Of a stretch of 64,000 bases of DNA, positions 8,520-18,496 are shown in pieces. The position numbers were made by a program, and so were the translations under genes. Numbering within the stretch: position 1 is the first letter of the stretch; each line of letters begins with the position of its first letter. Source of the DNA: Sinorhizobium sp. 6-70 (GTDB lineage: Bacteria; Pseudomonadota; Alphaproteobacteria; Rhizobiales; Rhizobiaceae). Under the pieces are notes generated by a model, which ran no database searches, was not told where the DNA came from, and saw nothing but the letters and a program-made list of their open reading frames with translations. Where the stretch lies: positions 289,222 through 353,221 of the forward strand of contig NZ_JASKLS010000006.1 of NCBI RefSeq assembly GCF_030124375.1. The letters are read 5' to 3'.

Positions 8520-9038
8520 ATGCGCTCCCTGCTTATCTCTGCTGCTTTCGCGCTTCTCGCCGGTACGGCCGCCGCGTCCTCGATCGAAGACGTCGTCTCC
8601 GGCAAGGCGGTCAACTCCAGTGTCGCTGCGGTTTCTTGCGCGGACTGCCCGCCGCTGCAGCCGAAGAAGAAGTCCTCCTATGTCGTCCCCGAGATCGCCC
8701 CCGGCACCGACAAGGTCGAACTGAAGCAAATCGACGGCGAGGTGAAGCTGGTGCGCACGGAAGCCTGGCTCGGCGGGTCACCGGTCGTCTTCGTCAGCAA
8801 GGCACCCGAGGAAGTCGTGAGGGCGGCGGCGATGAAAGTCGAGCCGGCAACGGCGAATGCCTCCGCAAGCATCGATCTCAGCCGGCCCGGCACGCATGAA
8901 GTCGTTTCCTCGGAAATCGATGAGACGGCCAAAACCGCCGCCGTTCATGCGGTCTCGCGCGCGGAACCGGTTGCCGCCTCGATGGCGGGCAACTCACAGG
9001 AATTTGATCCGGATGGATTCGAACTTCGGCTAGACTAA
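8520..9038 (+). CDS. Small secreted protein, possibly HPE1-like
   Basis: A 172-residue protein with a clear signal peptide (MRSLLISAAFALLAGTAAAS). A conserved-looking central block follows, with a Cys pair (SCADCPPL, about residues 39-46) and TEAWLGGSPVVFVSK. I recall rhizobial proteins of this type annotated as plant virulence effector HPE1-like, but I cannot confirm that from sequence and know of no proven function. The C-terminal third is low in complexity, rich in Ala, Val and Glu. GAGGAGAA lies 4-11 bases before the ATG. It is a single gene closed by a strong terminator. Confidence 0.7.
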   Translation: MRSLLISAAFALLAGTAAASSIEDVVSGKAVNSSVAAVSCADCPPLQPKKKSSYVVPEIAPGTDKVELKQIDGEVKLVRTEAWLGGSPVVFVSKAPEEVVRAAAMKVEPATANASASIDLSRPGTHEVVSSEIDETAKTAAVHAVSRAEPVAASMAGNSQEFDPDGFELRLD

Positions 9039-9117
9039 AACCATATAAATACAGTTCCCTGCCCCGTCCAGCTAACCCCTGATTCACGGCTGGCGGGCCT
9101 TCGCTGCAATGGCGAGA

Positions 9118-9154
9118 GATTGCGCCCCTGAGAGAAGCAGGGGCGTAATCTTTT
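9118..9154 (+). terminator. Rho-independent terminator after the secreted-protein gene
   Basis: GATTGCGCCCCTG (9118-9130) pairs with CAGGGGCGTAATC (9138-9150) with one mismatch around a 7-base loop and is followed by TTTT. It lies between convergent genes and could serve both. Confidence 0.75.
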
Positions 9155-9215
9155 GCGGGGTACCGGGCAGCCGCATTCCCCGTCCTGCCTGACGAGACGC
9201 GCAGCGCTGTGGTTT

Positions 9216-9701
9216 TCACCCTGCTTTGTCTACCAGACGGTCTATTTCGCTGTCGGAATAAACCTCGATGCCGTTCTGACGCAGCAATGCGGCGGTCACG
9301 CCCATGCCTGAATGCTGCGCGCCGCTGAAACTGCCATCATAGATGAAGCCTGAACCGCAGGACGGACTGCCGTCGATCAGCAGCGCGAAGCGACAGCCGG
9401 TTTCGAGCGCAAGCGCCAGGGCATTTTCGGCAGCTCGAACAAACTCGTCCGTCACGTCGCGGCCGGTCTTTTCAACCACACGGGCCGTTCCTGAGAGCAC
9501 GTCGGATCCCGCCTGTCCGCCCGCAATCTCCGCCGGCGGGCGTGGAACCGGCATGCCGGCTGACATCTCCGGGCAGATCGTTACAAGCCGGCCATCGCTG
9601 CGCCAGCGATCGATCGCCGGGTGAGAAAGCGGCTTCGATGCGCCGTCATAGCGCACCGCATGGCCCATGAGACAGGCACTGACGAGGATTTTGGCGGTCA
9701 T
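9216..9701 (-). CDS. DUF523 family protein
   Basis: A 161-residue cytosolic protein matching the DUF523 (YbbK-like) family: ILVSACLMGHAVRYDG at the start, TICPEMSAGMPVPRPPAEI (residues about 41-59) and LLIDGSPSCGSG (about 108-119). The conserved cysteines in these blocks suggest metal or cluster binding, but no activity is established for the family as far as I know. GAAGGGGC sits just before the ATG. It precedes, 45 bp away on the same strand, no obvious partner: the next gene upstream is a LysE exporter. Confidence 0.88.
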   Translation of the reverse strand: MTAKILVSACLMGHAVRYDGASKPLSHPAIDRWRSDGRLVTICPEMSAGMPVPRPPAEIAGGQAGSDVLSGTARVVEKTGRDVTDEFVRAAENALALALETGCRFALLIDGSPSCGSGFIYDGSFSGAQHSGMGVTAALLRQNGIEVYSDSEIDRLVDKAG

Positions 9702-9746
9702 GCCCCTTCATAGACGGCCACCACATGTCTCTTCAAGGGGGCGAAT

Positions 9747-10334
9747 CTACCGAAGCAACGGCAAGGCGATGGAGGCCAGCAAAAGAAAAGCGAAGATCAA
9801 GTTCGCGACGCGCGCCTTTTGCGGATCATGGAGGATCGACGCGATAGCGGCACCAAACCAGAGCCAGGTCGTATTGACGGCGATTGCGAGGATGCTGAGG
9901 GCGATAATCTTGGCAATGGCGCCTTCGTCCGTGCCCGTAGCGCTGCCTGCATAAACGGCGCCGATCGCTGCATAGGCCTTGGGGTTGGCGATCGCGAGTA
10001 CCAAGCCGCTGAGGAAGGAGGGAGCGCCTGAACCCTGTTCTTGGGCGGCAACAGGCGGCGCGGTGGCGATATGCCATGCGAGGTAGACCATATAAGCGCC
10101 GGCGAGAATCATGAGCGCCGGCTTCATTCCCGGCAGTTCGAGAACGATGGCGGTTACGCCCGCGGCGATCGCCAGCACGACGGCAATGGTACCAATATTG
10201 ACGCCCGCGGTGTAGTGCGCGCTCAGGCGCATGCCGTGGGCCGCGCCCATTCCGGCGAGGCTGAGCGTCGCCGGGCCTGGGCTGCCCATCAGCGGCAGCG
10301 CCGCAAGAACCAGGAGCGCGAGATCGCCGACCAT
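9747..10334 (-). CDS. LysE-family amino-acid exporter
   Basis: A 195-residue inner-membrane protein with about six hydrophobic segments and the LysE/RhtB opening (LPLMGSPGPATLSLAGMG) plus LSGLVLAIANPKAYAAIGAVY. Family members export amino acids or small amines. ATG 10334 is preferred to ATG 10364 because GGAG lies 8 bases upstream and the longer start would overlap the cupin gene by 14 bases. It is transcribed with the cupin gene upstream, and an AraC regulator lies just beyond; this suggests a small regulated export unit. Confidence 0.87.
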   Translation of the reverse strand: MVGDLALLVLAALPLMGSPGPATLSLAGMGAAHGMRLSAHYTAGVNIGTIAVVLAIAAGVTAIVLELPGMKPALMILAGAYMVYLAWHIATAPPVAAQEQGSGAPSFLSGLVLAIANPKAYAAIGAVYAGSATGTDEGAIAKIIALSILAIAVNTTWLWFGAAIASILHDPQKARVANLIFAFLLLASIALPLLR

Positions 10335-10350
10335 GGCCGCATCTCCGGTG

Positions 10351-10731
10351 TCAGATCCAGACATCGTTTTCAGCCGTGCGCTCGCCGCCCTCGTGGCCGG
10401 TGTTCAGGATGCCGCGCGGTTCGATGAGCAGCATCTTCACTTCACCTTGAGCATAGGGCTTGTGCTCGACTCCCTTCGGCACGACGTACATCTCGCCCGG
10501 TCCGACGGTGACCGAGCCATCGCGGAAATCGATCCGAAGCGTGCCGTCCAGAACGATGAAGGCCTCGTCCGTTTCCGGATGGTCATGCCAGACGAAATCG
10601 CCCTCGATACGAACGATCTTGACCTGATAGTCGTTGATTTCCGCGATCACGCGCGGCTGCCACTGGTCGGAAAATAACGCGAGCTTGTCCTGAAAATTGA
10701 CTGGCGCATAGGTTCGCTTCGACGCATCCAT
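10351..10731 (-). CDS. Cupin-domain protein
   Basis: A 126-residue single-domain cupin with both metal-binding motifs: motif 1 around WHDHPETDEAFIVLDGTL (residues about 48-65), motif 2 around PGEMYVVPKGVEHKP (about 78-92). The substrate is unknown; such small cupins often act as isomerases, dioxygenases or ligand sensors. AGGAGG lies 12 bases before the ATG, with a second AGAGG nearer. It is 16 bp upstream of the LysE gene on the same strand, so the two are probably one transcript. Confidence 0.85.
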   Translation of the reverse strand: MDASKRTYAPVNFQDKLALFSDQWQPRVIAEINDYQVKIVRIEGDFVWHDHPETDEAFIVLDGTLRIDFRDGSVTVGPGEMYVVPKGVEHKPYAQGEVKMLLIEPRGILNTGHEGGERTAENDVWI

Positions 10732-10807
10732 TGCCTCTTCCTCCTGCCACTTCGGGCGAGGTTAAGGCGATCACGGCACACGGTATTGAACAATTGTGCA
10801 AGGCAGG

Positions 10808-10917
10808 GATGCTCAGAGCGGGATGAGTCGAAGTGTGCGCGGTTTTCCGCCCGCTAACTTATTAGGATCGATCACGTTTATGGTTTTGGCGATTCAACCC
10901 AAAATCATCGTGACCTA
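10808..10917 (+). repeat. Family D palindromic repeat
   Basis: GAGCGGGATG, then GCGCGGTTTTCCGCCCGC, ACTTATTAGGATCGATCACG, and GGTTTTGG...CCAAAATCATCGTGA form a mosaic of nested inverted repeats. A shortened copy is at 46215-46294. Its right end reaches the TAG stop (10915-10917, minus strand) of the AraC-type gene. Confidence 0.65.
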
Positions 10918-11781
10918 GCGTTGGACGGACTTGCCCGCTATCCGCAGCCAGCGTCCGGGCGAAAGACCGAAGGCCTTCTTGAAATGGCGGTTCATATGCG
11001 CCTGGTCGGCAAAACCGGCATCCAGCGCGGCTTCTGCGGGCGATATCCCCCGCCGAAGATCGGCTTTCACAGCCTCCAGGCGGCGTTGAACGAGATAACG
11101 ATACGGACTTGTGCCGAACAGCCGCCGGAAGTCGCGGCTCAGGCCCCAACGGTCCCGGCCGCTGATCGTCTCAAGCGTCTCCAGCGTCACCGTACCCTCC
11201 GGCAAATCGTGCAGATAGAGCCGCGCGCGTTCCGCCGCACGGTAGTCGAGCGCCCGACCGCCGGGCAAGGATCCGCCGGCCGCGGCCTCAAGCGCATGGG
11301 CAAGCTCGAAAAGGCCGTCCTCGAACTCCAGCGCTTCGATCCGGGCGTCGGTTGCAGGCAGCAACGCGCGAACCGCTGCAAAGAGCCGCGGATCGGGTGA
11401 AATGCCGCCGCTGATGAAGGGCAGCGGACGGCCACCCAGGATACTTTGGATGGCGGCCGGTTCGATATAGATCATGCGATAGCGGAAACCGTCATCGCTG
11501 CCCGCATGGCCGTCGTGCAGTTCGTCGGGATGGAGCACCATCGTCCTGCCGGGAAGGCTGAAGCGATCGGCGCCGCGATAGCGGAAGCTCTGCACGCCCG
11601 AAAGCGTCTGCCCGATGGCGTAGGTATCGTGCCGGTGCGGCTCGTAGGCTGGCCCGGCGAAGAAGGCCTCGATGCGTTCGAACGGCACATCGTCCTCGGC
11701 GACCGCTATCCAGTCGCCTCGACGCTCACGGGCCGGCGGTTCGATGATGCCTTCACCTGCACTCGGGTGGTCACTCGTCAT
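10915..11781 (-). CDS. AraC-family transcriptional regulator
   Basis: A 288-residue protein: cupin-like AraC ligand-binding domain (EPHRHDTYAIGQTLSGVQSF, then HPDELHDGHAG) in the first half and the AraC double helix-turn-helix at about 185-280 (GRDRWGLSRDFRRLFGTSPY, then ALDAGFADQAHMNRHFKKAF). Regulators of this subtype often sit beside LysE-type exporters, and here the cupin-LysE pair follows on the same strand after a family D repeat. Control of those genes is inferred from position only. Its stop codon coincides with the end of the repeat. Confidence 0.87.
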   Translation of the reverse strand: MTSDHPSAGEGIIEPPARERRGDWIAVAEDDVPFERIEAFFAGPAYEPHRHDTYAIGQTLSGVQSFRYRGADRFSLPGRTMVLHPDELHDGHAGSDDGFRYRMIYIEPAAIQSILGGRPLPFISGGISPDPRLFAAVRALLPATDARIEALEFEDGLFELAHALEAAAGGSLPGGRALDYRAAERARLYLHDLPEGTVTLETLETISGRDRWGLSRDFRRLFGTSPYRYLVQRRLEAVKADLRRGISPAEAALDAGFADQAHMNRHFKKAFGLSPGRWLRIAGKSVQR

Positions 11782-11863
11782 GCCCTACGAGATAGGGCAA
11801 CTGCTTTCGATTGTCGATGCAATGCGGCCGGTCGGAACGCGCAACCGCACGAGAACGCGATCG

Positions 11864-14029
11864 TTATCCCGCAATCTTCGAGAAATCCGCAACCGCCCCC
11901 GTGGCGGAGCGAATGAGCCCCAGCAATGCCAGGCGGTTGGCACGGATCGCCGTGTCCTCGTCATTCACCAGGACATCATCGAAGAATTGATCGACTGGCT
12001 CGCGAAGTTTCGACAACGCCGCCATGGCTGAGCGGAAGTCCTCCTTGACGATCGCGTCACGGGCATCGCCGGTCGCGACCTTGATGGATGCGTGGAGCGT
12101 CCTTTCCGCATCGAGCCTGAAGAGCCGCTCGTCGACGGAAGCGGCGACTTCCGTGCCCTTTTTCTCCTCGGCCGCCAGAATCTGCGTTGCGCGCTTGGTG
12201 CCCGCCAGCAGGTTCTTGCCCTCCTCGGCGGTAATGAAGGCCGTCAGCGCCTCGACACGCCGCGCGATCAGCAGCAGATCGTCGGCGTCCGGCGCCAATA
12301 CGGCGTCGATCAGATCGTAGCGTGCTCCGAGGTCACGGAGATAAACCTTCAGCCGGTCATGGAAAAAGGCAAGCAGATCGGCGGAAATATCGCCGGCGAC
12401 CTCCGGCCTCTGCTCCTTGAGCCCGGCGAGCGCGATTTCGAAAAGCGGCCGGAGCGGCAGGCGCGCCTTGCCTTCCAGGATGAGCCGGATGACGCCGAGC
12501 GCGGCGCGGCGCAGCGCGTAGGGATCCTTCGAGCCCGTCGGCTTTTCGTCGATCGCCCAGAAGCCAACGAGGGTGTCGAGCTTGTCGGCCAGCGCAACAG
12601 CCACGGCAACGGGATCGGCCGGCACTCGGTCGGACGGTCCCTGCGGCTTGTAGTGATCCTCGATCGCATTGGCGACGGCGGATGTTTCGCCCTGCAGCAC
12701 CGCGTATTTGTGACCCATGATGCCCTGAAGCTCGGGGAATTCCCCGACAGCCTCGGTGCGCAAGTCCGCCTTGGCGAGCACTGTGGCACGGTCGACCTCA
12801 GCGACGTCCGCGCCCGTCACCCTGGCGAGTTCTGCGGCCAGCGAGCGAATGCGGGCGACGCGTTCGCCCTGCGTTCCGAGCTTGGCGTGGAACGTCACGT
12901 TCAACGCATCGAGCTTTGCCATGCGCTGGTCGAGCGGCTTCTCGAGATCGAGCCCGAATTTCTTCGCGGACGGCTCGAGCGTTTCGAGATCCGGCAAGTT
13001 GCCCTGGTCCCGCTTCCAGAAATGCGCCGCGTCCGAGAGGCGCGCGCGCACGACCTTACCGTTGCCGTGGACGATTTCCTTACCGCCGTCCTTGGCCTCG
13101 ATGTTCGACACGAGGATGAACTTGTTCGACAGCGTCTCGGCGCCCGGCTCGCGGGTGACGAAGCACTTCTGGTTGGTCTTGATCGTCAGACGGATGATTT
13201 CCGACGGGATTTCGAGATAGCTCTCCTCAAAACTTCCCATCAGCACCTGTGGCCACTCGACGAGGCCCGACACTTCCTCGAGCAGGCCTTCGTCCTCGAC
13301 GAGTTCCAGGCCGCTGGCGAAGGCGACATTGTGGGCGTCGGCGGAGATGATCTGCTTGCGGCGCTCGGCATCGATCGCGACCTTCGCACTCTCGAGCTTC
13401 TCGGCATAATCGGCAAAGCGGCGAACGGTGATCGCCTCGGGCGCATGGAAACGATGGCCGTAGGTGACATTTGAAGCGACGATGCCGTCGACCTCGAATG
13501 GAATGACCTTGGTTTCCTCCGTCTCGGAACCGAAAGTGCAGACGATCGACTGGAGCGGGCGCACCCAACGCAGGCTTCCGGGCCTCGCGGAGGCGGCACC
13601 GGAGCGCATGGATTTCGGCCAGGGGAAATTGCGGATGATCCCTGGCATTACCTCGGCGATGATTTCCTCGGCGGCCCGGCCGGGCTTGAGGATATGGGCG
13701 ACGTAGAAATCCCCCTTTTTCGGATCGCTGTGGACATGCGCCTCGCTGATCGAGGAGAGGCCCGCGCCGCGCAGGAAGCCTTCGATCGCCCTTTCGTTCG
13801 CATCGGTGCGCGGTCCCTTGCGCTCTTCGCGAATATCGGCAGAGCGCGCATTCAGGCCGCGGATATCGAGCGTCAGCCGGCGCGGCGTCCAATATTCACG
13901 CGCGCCTTCATAGGTCAGACCTGCCTCGACCAACGCATCCGTCACAAGCTTCTTCAGGTCGCCCGCCGCCTTGCGCTGCATGCGGGCGGGGATTTCTTCG
14001 GAGCGCAGTTCGATAAGAAGATCAGGCAT
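11864..14029 (-). CDS. glyS: Glycyl-tRNA synthetase beta chain
   Basis: A 721-residue beta subunit of the tetrameric bacterial glycyl-tRNA synthetase. It starts [18 protein letters not shown], the canonical N terminus, and contains HD-like and anticodon-binding segments ([30 protein letters not shown]). ATG 14029 was chosen over the ORF's earlier start at 14077 because the family begins here. It acts with GlyQ (17135-18097); the two genes are unusually separated by the LemA and DUF2207 genes on the same strand. Confidence 0.96.
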   Translation of the reverse strand: MPDLLIELRSEEIPARMQRKAAGDLKKLVTDALVEAGLTYEGAREYWTPRRLTLDIRGLNARSADIREERKGPRTDANERAIEGFLRGAGLSSISEAHVHSDPKKGDFYVAHILKPGRAAEEIIAEVMPGIIRNFPWPKSMRSGAASARPGSLRWVRPLQSIVCTFGSETEETKVIPFEVDGIVASNVTYGHRFHAPEAITVRRFADYAEKLESAKVAIDAERRKQIISADAHNVAFASGLELVEDEGLLEEVSGLVEWPQVLMGSFEESYLEIPSEIIRLTIKTNQKCFVTREPGAETLSNKFILVSNIEAKDGGKEIVHGNGKVVRARLSDAAHFWKRDQGNLPDLETLEPSAKKFGLDLEKPLDQRMAKLDALNVTFHAKLGTQGERVARIRSLAAELARVTGADVAEVDRATVLAKADLRTEAVGEFPELQGIMGHKYAVLQGETSAVANAIEDHYKPQGPSDRVPADPVAVAVALADKLDTLVGFWAIDEKPTGSKDPYALRRAALGVIRLILEGKARLPLRPLFEIALAGLKEQRPEVAGDISADLLAFFHDRLKVYLRDLGARYDLIDAVLAPDADDLLLIARRVEALTAFITAEEGKNLLAGTKRATQILAAEEKKGTEVAASVDERLFRLDAERTLHASIKVATGDARDAIVKEDFRSAMAALSKLREPVDQFFDDVLVNDEDTAIRANRLALLGLIRSATGAVADFSKIAG

Positions 14030-14132
14030 GGGACTCTGGACTTTGTTCTGTTCGGACGGTTGCGGCGGACTTAGCAAGCTCCGATGGAAAAGTCACCAAG
14101 CCCGGCAAGGAAATTGGCTGGTTGCGGCGCGA

Positions 14133-16073
14133 CTACCAGCCGCCACCACCACCGCCGCCGCCGCCACCACCGGAAAAGCCGCCTCCCGTGGAAAAGCCCG
14201 AGGACGAGCTTTTGGGCGGGGGTGGCAGGGACGACGTCATGGTATCCGCCATCGAACCGGCGAACCCGCCGATCCGGTCGCCGAAGGAACCCGGGCCAAA
14301 GGAATCGCCGTGATACCAGCTCGGTTGATAGGCAGCGGCAGCAGCGGCGCCCGCGGACGCGGCAAGCAGCCAGCGGTCGAACGTCTCCGTCCACGGCTTT
14401 TCCACGCCGAGCGCCACGGCATAGGGCAGCAGCGTCTCGAAATGCCGGGGCGACATTTCCGGCGCGCCCTGGAGGTTCATCCGGTCCTGCTCTGCGAGCG
14501 TCATATATTGCCGCAGCCCGTCGATGCCGTCCATCATCCGTGTGCCAAGTGGCGTCGGAGCTCCCATCAGGAAGAAGAAAAGCACATTGACGAGCACGAT
14601 GCCGCCAACCGCGAAAAGCAGCGGCAGGTCGTCCGCCCCGGTCGCCGAGAAGACGATGGCAGCCAGGACCCCGGAAAATATCGTGAGGAACACGAATGCA
14701 AAAAAGGCCAGGACTACGATCGACATGATGCGGCGCGCGAGGCTCGACCCACGCCGCAACGACTTGCCGAACGAAACGGCGAAAATCGAGACGAAAAAGG
14801 CGATGAAGACCGGCACGATGACCAGCGGAATGCTTTCCTCGCTGAGATCGCCGAAGATGAAGAGCGCCGCCAGGGCAAGCAGCGAAAGCAAGACGCCACC
14901 GACAATATATGCCGTGTTGGCGCGGTAGTATTTGCCGCGGTGTTCCCGCTCCATCGAACTGCGGAAGGCGGACCCCGCCGCCGCGACCTTCTTGCCGTTC
15001 GCCCGGTCGATCGTGAGTTTGCCGCCGGCCGTTCCGATCGCCTTCATCAGCGTCGCCTCGCCGGTCGGCAGCTTTTCTGCTCCTCCCTTGCCTGTCGCGG
15101 TGATGACGATCGCCTTCTTCAGGTCGTTGAGAACGACGTGACCCTTGACCGCGAGGTTGAGCGCGGCGGCCGACAGCGCCGTCCAACCCTCGCCGGAAAA
15201 CCCCTTGTTGTCGATGTAGTTGACCAGCGCCGGCGAAATGCCATCCGGCGCGTCCCAGCGCGGCACCATCACCCCGCGCGCCGGATCGCGACCGACACGC
15301 ACCCAGGCGCGTCCGTAGTAGAGCGCGACAAGGACCAGGCCCGCAGCGGCAATGACCAGGGCCAGATGGTCACGCAGCCACCAGATGTTTTCCCGGGAGG
15401 CGCTTGGCCGATCGATGCTACCCTTCGGCAGCTTGACCGCGATCGTCAGGCCTTCCTGTGGGCGAAGTCGCCGCGTGGTGGCGAAGAAGATCTCGTCGCC
15501 CTCCTCCACCGCCCGCGCATCCTTGCCCGTCGCACCATAACCGCCGGTAAACACGTCCAGCGCCTGCGCCTTCACGCCTTTCGGCAAGGTGACGGTGGCC
15601 GTCGCCTCCTCGATCGGGAACGCCCATTCGGTCCCGGTCACGTTCCAATAGAGTTCGTCATGGTCGTCGAAAAAACGGATCTGCCGGCTTGTCTCGTAGG
15701 TGATCTGGAACGTGTGCTCGCCGCGCGGCAGAAACACATCGGCTTTGCCGGTATAGATGCGGATACCGCCGTCGATCGTTTCGGTGCGGTAGCTTTCCTC
15801 CTCGCCGTCGCGTTCTACGGAGATGAGATCGAAATCCACCTTGCTGCGGCGGCCGCTTGCGTCGATGAAGGTCAGCGGAAAATCGCGGTAGATGCCACGC
15901 CTGATCTGGCTGCCTTCGACATTGGCGGCGATCGTCTCGGTAACGGTGAGCGTGCCGTCCTTCGCAACCTCGATGACCGAGTGGAAGGAGGAGATGATCT
16001 CTTGCGCGGCTGCAGTAAGTGGCCAGACAAGAACGAGAAGAACAAGCGCAACCGCTGCGGAAAGCCGCTTCAT
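14133..16073 (-). CDS. DUF2207 membrane protein
   Basis: A 646-residue protein with a signal peptide ([23 protein letters not shown]), an extracytoplasmic beta-rich DUF2207 domain ([20 protein letters not shown] onward), a membrane segment near 245-262, a cytosolic middle, further membrane segments around 410-500, and a C-terminal glycine tail ([10 protein letters not shown]... to the end). The tail is typical of the family and probably disordered. The function is unknown; the family is regularly found with LemA, whose gene ends 22 bp upstream. The start at 16073 has AAGGGA 7 bases before it; the longer frame to 16175 only overlaps lemA. Confidence 0.88.
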   Translation of the reverse strand: MKRLSAAVALVLLVLVWPLTAAAQEIISSFHSVIEVAKDGTLTVTETIAANVEGSQIRRGIYRDFPLTFIDASGRRSKVDFDLISVERDGEEESYRTETIDGGIRIYTGKADVFLPRGEHTFQITYETSRQIRFFDDHDELYWNVTGTEWAFPIEEATATVTLPKGVKAQALDVFTGGYGATGKDARAVEEGDEIFFATTRRLRPQEGLTIAVKLPKGSIDRPSASRENIWWLRDHLALVIAAAGLVLVALYYGRAWVRVGRDPARGVMVPRWDAPDGISPALVNYIDNKGFSGEGWTALSAAALNLAVKGHVVLNDLKKAIVITATGKGGAEKLPTGEATLMKAIGTAGGKLTIDRANGKKVAAAGSAFRSSMEREHRGKYYRANTAYIVGGVLLSLLALAALFIFGDLSEESIPLVIVPVFIAFFVSIFAVSFGKSLRRGSSLARRIMSIVVLAFFAFVFLTIFSGVLAAIVFSATGADDLPLLFAVGGIVLVNVLFFFLMGAPTPLGTRMMDGIDGLRQYMTLAEQDRMNLQGAPEMSPRHFETLLPYAVALGVEKPWTETFDRWLLAASAGAAAAAAYQPSWYHGDSFGPGSFGDRIGGFAGSMADTMTSSLPPPPKSSSSGFSTGGGFSGGGGGGGGGGGW

Positions 16074-16095
16074 CGCAATTCCCTTCTCCGCATCG

Positions 16096-16644
16096 TCAGA
16101 ACTTGACCGATGGCACCGCCCGGTCCGCTTCATTGGCAATCTCGAAATAGCCGGCCTTGGCAAAGCGGAAGGCATTGGCGATCAGATTGGACGGGAAGCT
16201 TTCGACCTTGACGTTGAGATCACGGGCAGCGCCATTGTAATAGCGTCGCGACATCTGGATCTCGCCTTCGATCGTCTCCAGTGTCTGCTGGAGCTCCGCA
16301 AAATTCTCGTTGGCCTTGAGGTCCGGATAGGCTTCCGCGAGCGCAAAGAGCTTGCCGAGCGCCTGTGACAGCGCTCCTTCAACCGCCGCCCTGCCTGCGA
16401 CATCGCCCTGCGGCATGGCTTGCGCTCGATTGCGCAAAGAGACGACTTCTTCAAGCGTCGACTTTTCGTGCGCCGCATAGCCCTTCACCGTCTCGATCAG
16501 ATTGGGGATCAGATCAGCGCGCCGCTTCAATTGCACATCGATGCCGGACCAGGCCTCTTCGGCGACCTGTCGCGCCTTGACGAGGCCGTTGTAGACGAAA
16601 ACCAGATAAAGGATCACCGCGACGCCGATTGCCAGTCCGATCAT
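16096..16644 (-). CDS. LemA family protein
   Basis: A 182-residue protein with one N-terminal membrane anchor ([22 protein letters not shown]) and a long helical bundle with the LemA signatures [19 protein letters not shown] and [15 protein letters not shown]. It is predicted to face the periplasm or the cytoplasmic side as a four-helix bundle; its activity is unknown. It lies directly upstream of the DUF2207 gene on the same strand, the usual pairing, and the two probably form a membrane module placed between glyQ and glyS. Confidence 0.92.
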   Translation of the reverse strand: MIGLAIGVAVILYLVFVYNGLVKARQVAEEAWSGIDVQLKRRADLIPNLIETVKGYAAHEKSTLEEVVSLRNRAQAMPQGDVAGRAAVEGALSQALGKLFALAEAYPDLKANENFAELQQTLETIEGEIQMSRRYYNGAARDLNVKVESFPSNLIANAFRFAKAGYFEIANEADRAVPSVKF

Positions 16645-16892
16645 GAAAGCCCCTCCTTGAGAATCCGCCAGAGATTAGCACCGGCTTTCCAGCTTGAAAG
16701 GCATTTTTTTCAATCAAAGCAACGGCGACCGCAAAGATGCGGGCAGCTCGTCTGGCTCGCGCGAGATCGATTTCCTTGCATCGGAATCGACGACTGGCTG
16801 CAACTACAAAGCTGTTCCGCCGGGAACGGCGCTGAAACTAAAGATAGGCGAAAGTCGTCTCATCGAACAACTCAAGACGCAAAGCCAGGACC

Positions 16893-17096
16893 ATGAAAAC
16901 GCTCGCAACTCCCATCAACGTACTCGCCTTCCTGGCCCTCTTCGTTGCCTATGCGAGCGGAGCCCAGGCCGACAGGCCGAACGGCGTGCGCCGGGCATTG
17001 CAGACCTATGGCGGCCAGTTGTCGCTCGAGGCATTTCCGGTCGCCGGTCTTCTTCTGACGGATACCCGCCGATGCGCGCGAGGCCCTTGCCGCTGA
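16893..17096 (+). CDS. Short exported ORF, possibly frameshifted
   Basis: A 67-codon frame begins with a convincing signal peptide (MKTLATPINVLAFLALFVAYASGAQA is residues 1-26 in two blocks: MKTLATPINVLAF and LALFVAYASGAQA) and AGGA just before the ATG. After GLLLTDTR it turns into an Arg/Cys-rich tail. A one-base shift there continues as DAREALAADGLSIETEG, which looks more protein-like, and would run on toward the convergent glyQ stop at 17135. I do not recognise it. It is either a real small secreted protein, a decaying gene, or chance. Confidence 0.35.
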   Translation: MKTLATPINVLAFLALFVAYASGAQADRPNGVRRALQTYGGQLSLEAFPVAGLLLTDTRRCARGPCR

Positions 17097-17134
17097 CGGT
17101 CTGTCGATCGAAACGGAAGGTGCCACCCCGTCGA

Positions 17135-18097
17135 CTATGCTGCTTCCCTGTTCCAGTTCGCGCCGCCTGCATCGGTCAGCAGGAACGCCTCTCCGCAAGC
17201 CTTTGCCAGCGTACGGACGCGCAGGATGTAGGTCTGGCGCTCTGTCACGGAAATCACGCCGCGCGCATCCAGCAGATTGAAGACGTGGCTCGCCTTGATG
17301 CACTGGTCATAGGCGGGGAAGACGCATTTATGCAGCCGATTGTTGCTGCTATCGCCGGGAGCGCCAGCCGCCAGCAATGCGAGGCACTCCTTTTCGGCGT
17401 CGATGAAATGCTGATGGAGCATCGCCGTGTTGGCATATTCGAAATTGTGCCGCGAATATTCCTGTTCGGCCTGCAGGAAAACATCGCCATAGCTGATCTT
17501 CTCGGCGCCCTCGCGACCATTGAAGTTCAGGTCGTAAACATTGTCGACGCCCTGGACATACATGGCGAGGCGCTCGAGACCATAGGTCAGTTCGCCCGAC
17601 ACCGGCGAGCACTCGATGCCGCAGACCTGCTGGAAATAGGTGAACTGCGACACTTCCATGCCGTCGCACCAGCACTCCCAGCCGAGACCCCAGGCGCCGA
17701 GCGTCGGGCTCTCCCAGTCATCTTCGACGAAACGGATGTCGTGCAACAGCGGGTCGAGGCCGATCGCGCTCAGCGAGCCGAGATAGAGTTCCTGCAGGTT
17801 GGACGGATTCGGCTTCAGGAGCACCTGATACTGGTAGTAGTGCTGAAGCCTGTTCGGGTTCTCGCCGTAACGCCCGTCGGTCGGGCGGCGTGACGGTTGG
17901 ACGTAAGCCGCACGCCACGGCTTCGGCCCAAGAGCGCGCAGCGTCGTCGCCGGATGAAAGGTGCCGGCGCCAACCTCCATGTCGTATGGCTGGAGCACGG
18001 CGCAGCCCTTGTCAGCCCAATAGTTGTGCAGCGTCAGGATCAGGGCCTGAAAGGAGCGCTTCGGGTTCATATGGTCCGGGAGGGAGGCGGTGGTCAT
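17135..18097 (-). CDS. glyQ: Glycyl-tRNA synthetase alpha chain
   Basis: A 320-residue catalytic subunit joining glycine to tRNA-Gly. Signatures: [19 protein letters not shown] near the start, [20 protein letters not shown], and [22 protein letters not shown] 18097 (MTTASLPDH) is used, giving a short leader before the conserved [14 protein letters not shown] 18070 is the alternative. The gene is followed on the same strand by lemA and DUF2207 before glyS, so the alpha and beta genes are not adjacent. Confidence 0.96.
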   Translation of the reverse strand: MTTASLPDHMNPKRSFQALILTLHNYWADKGCAVLQPYDMEVGAGTFHPATTLRALGPKPWRAAYVQPSRRPTDGRYGENPNRLQHYYQYQVLLKPNPSNLQELYLGSLSAIGLDPLLHDIRFVEDDWESPTLGAWGLGWECWCDGMEVSQFTYFQQVCGIECSPVSGELTYGLERLAMYVQGVDNVYDLNFNGREGAEKISYGDVFLQAEQEYSRHNFEYANTAMLHQHFIDAEKECLALLAAGAPGDSSNNRLHKCVFPAYDQCIKASHVFNLLDARGVISVTERQTYILRVRTLAKACGEAFLLTDAGGANWNREAA

Positions 18098-18199
18098 GGG
18101 ATCACGTCCGAATTCTTCAAGATTTGCCGGACAGGTGCCACGCCGCACGGCAAGGGTCAAGCGTCTTGCCCGATCCACGTCGGGACGAGGGGGAAGCCT

Positions 18200-18391
18200 T
18201 CACTCGTCGTCGCGCTTCAGGCGGTATTCTCCGGTCTTCGGATCCTTGACAAGCGTTCCATTGGCGCCGGTCTGTTGCTCGCGGCGCAGACGCTCGCGCT
18301 GCCGCGCCAGCTTCTCGGCATCGGCAATGAATTTCCGATAGCCGATCCAGGCGACAACAGCGATGATCACGAGCAGGATAAGCTGCGGCAT
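18200..18391 (-). CDS. Small single-pass membrane protein
   Basis: A 63-residue protein: one membrane helix (MPQLILLVIIAVVAWIGYRKF) followed by a charged helix (ADAEKLARQRERLRREQQ) and a conserved-looking tail LVKDPKTGEYRLKRDDE. The strong AGGAGGAACT directly before ATG 18391 fixes the start; the longer frame to 18445 lacks such a site. It lies 102 bp upstream of glyQ on the same strand. Homologues appear to be common in Rhizobiaceae as hypothetical proteins, but no function is known to me. Confidence 0.8.
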   Translation of the reverse strand: MPQLILLVIIAVVAWIGYRKFIADAEKLARQRERLRREQQTGANGTLVKDPKTGEYRLKRDDE

Positions 18392-18431
18392 AGTTCCTCC
18401 TCTGCACGCTCCTCCAATCGAACCCGAAGCG

Positions 18432-18480
18432 ATGCAGCCTTTCAAAGTGTAACAGCGACCTCATGCGCCTGCCAGACGCG
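18432..18480 (+). repeat. RIME1 fragment
   Basis: GCAGCCTTTCAAAGTGTAACAGCGACC and the GCGCCTG...CAGACGCG arms match the right half of RIME1. The left palindrome is missing. Confidence 0.6.
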
Positions 18481-18496
18481 GGTGGAGGATCATCTA

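Noticed and set aside
12092..13474. 460-codon plus-strand frame opposite glyS
   Set aside because: Antisense shadow of a well-identified gene, with high Arg and no start signal.
13971..16106. 711-codon plus-strand frame opposite DUF2207
   Set aside because: Antisense shadow in GC-rich DNA; the minus-strand gene has a signal peptide and family motifs.
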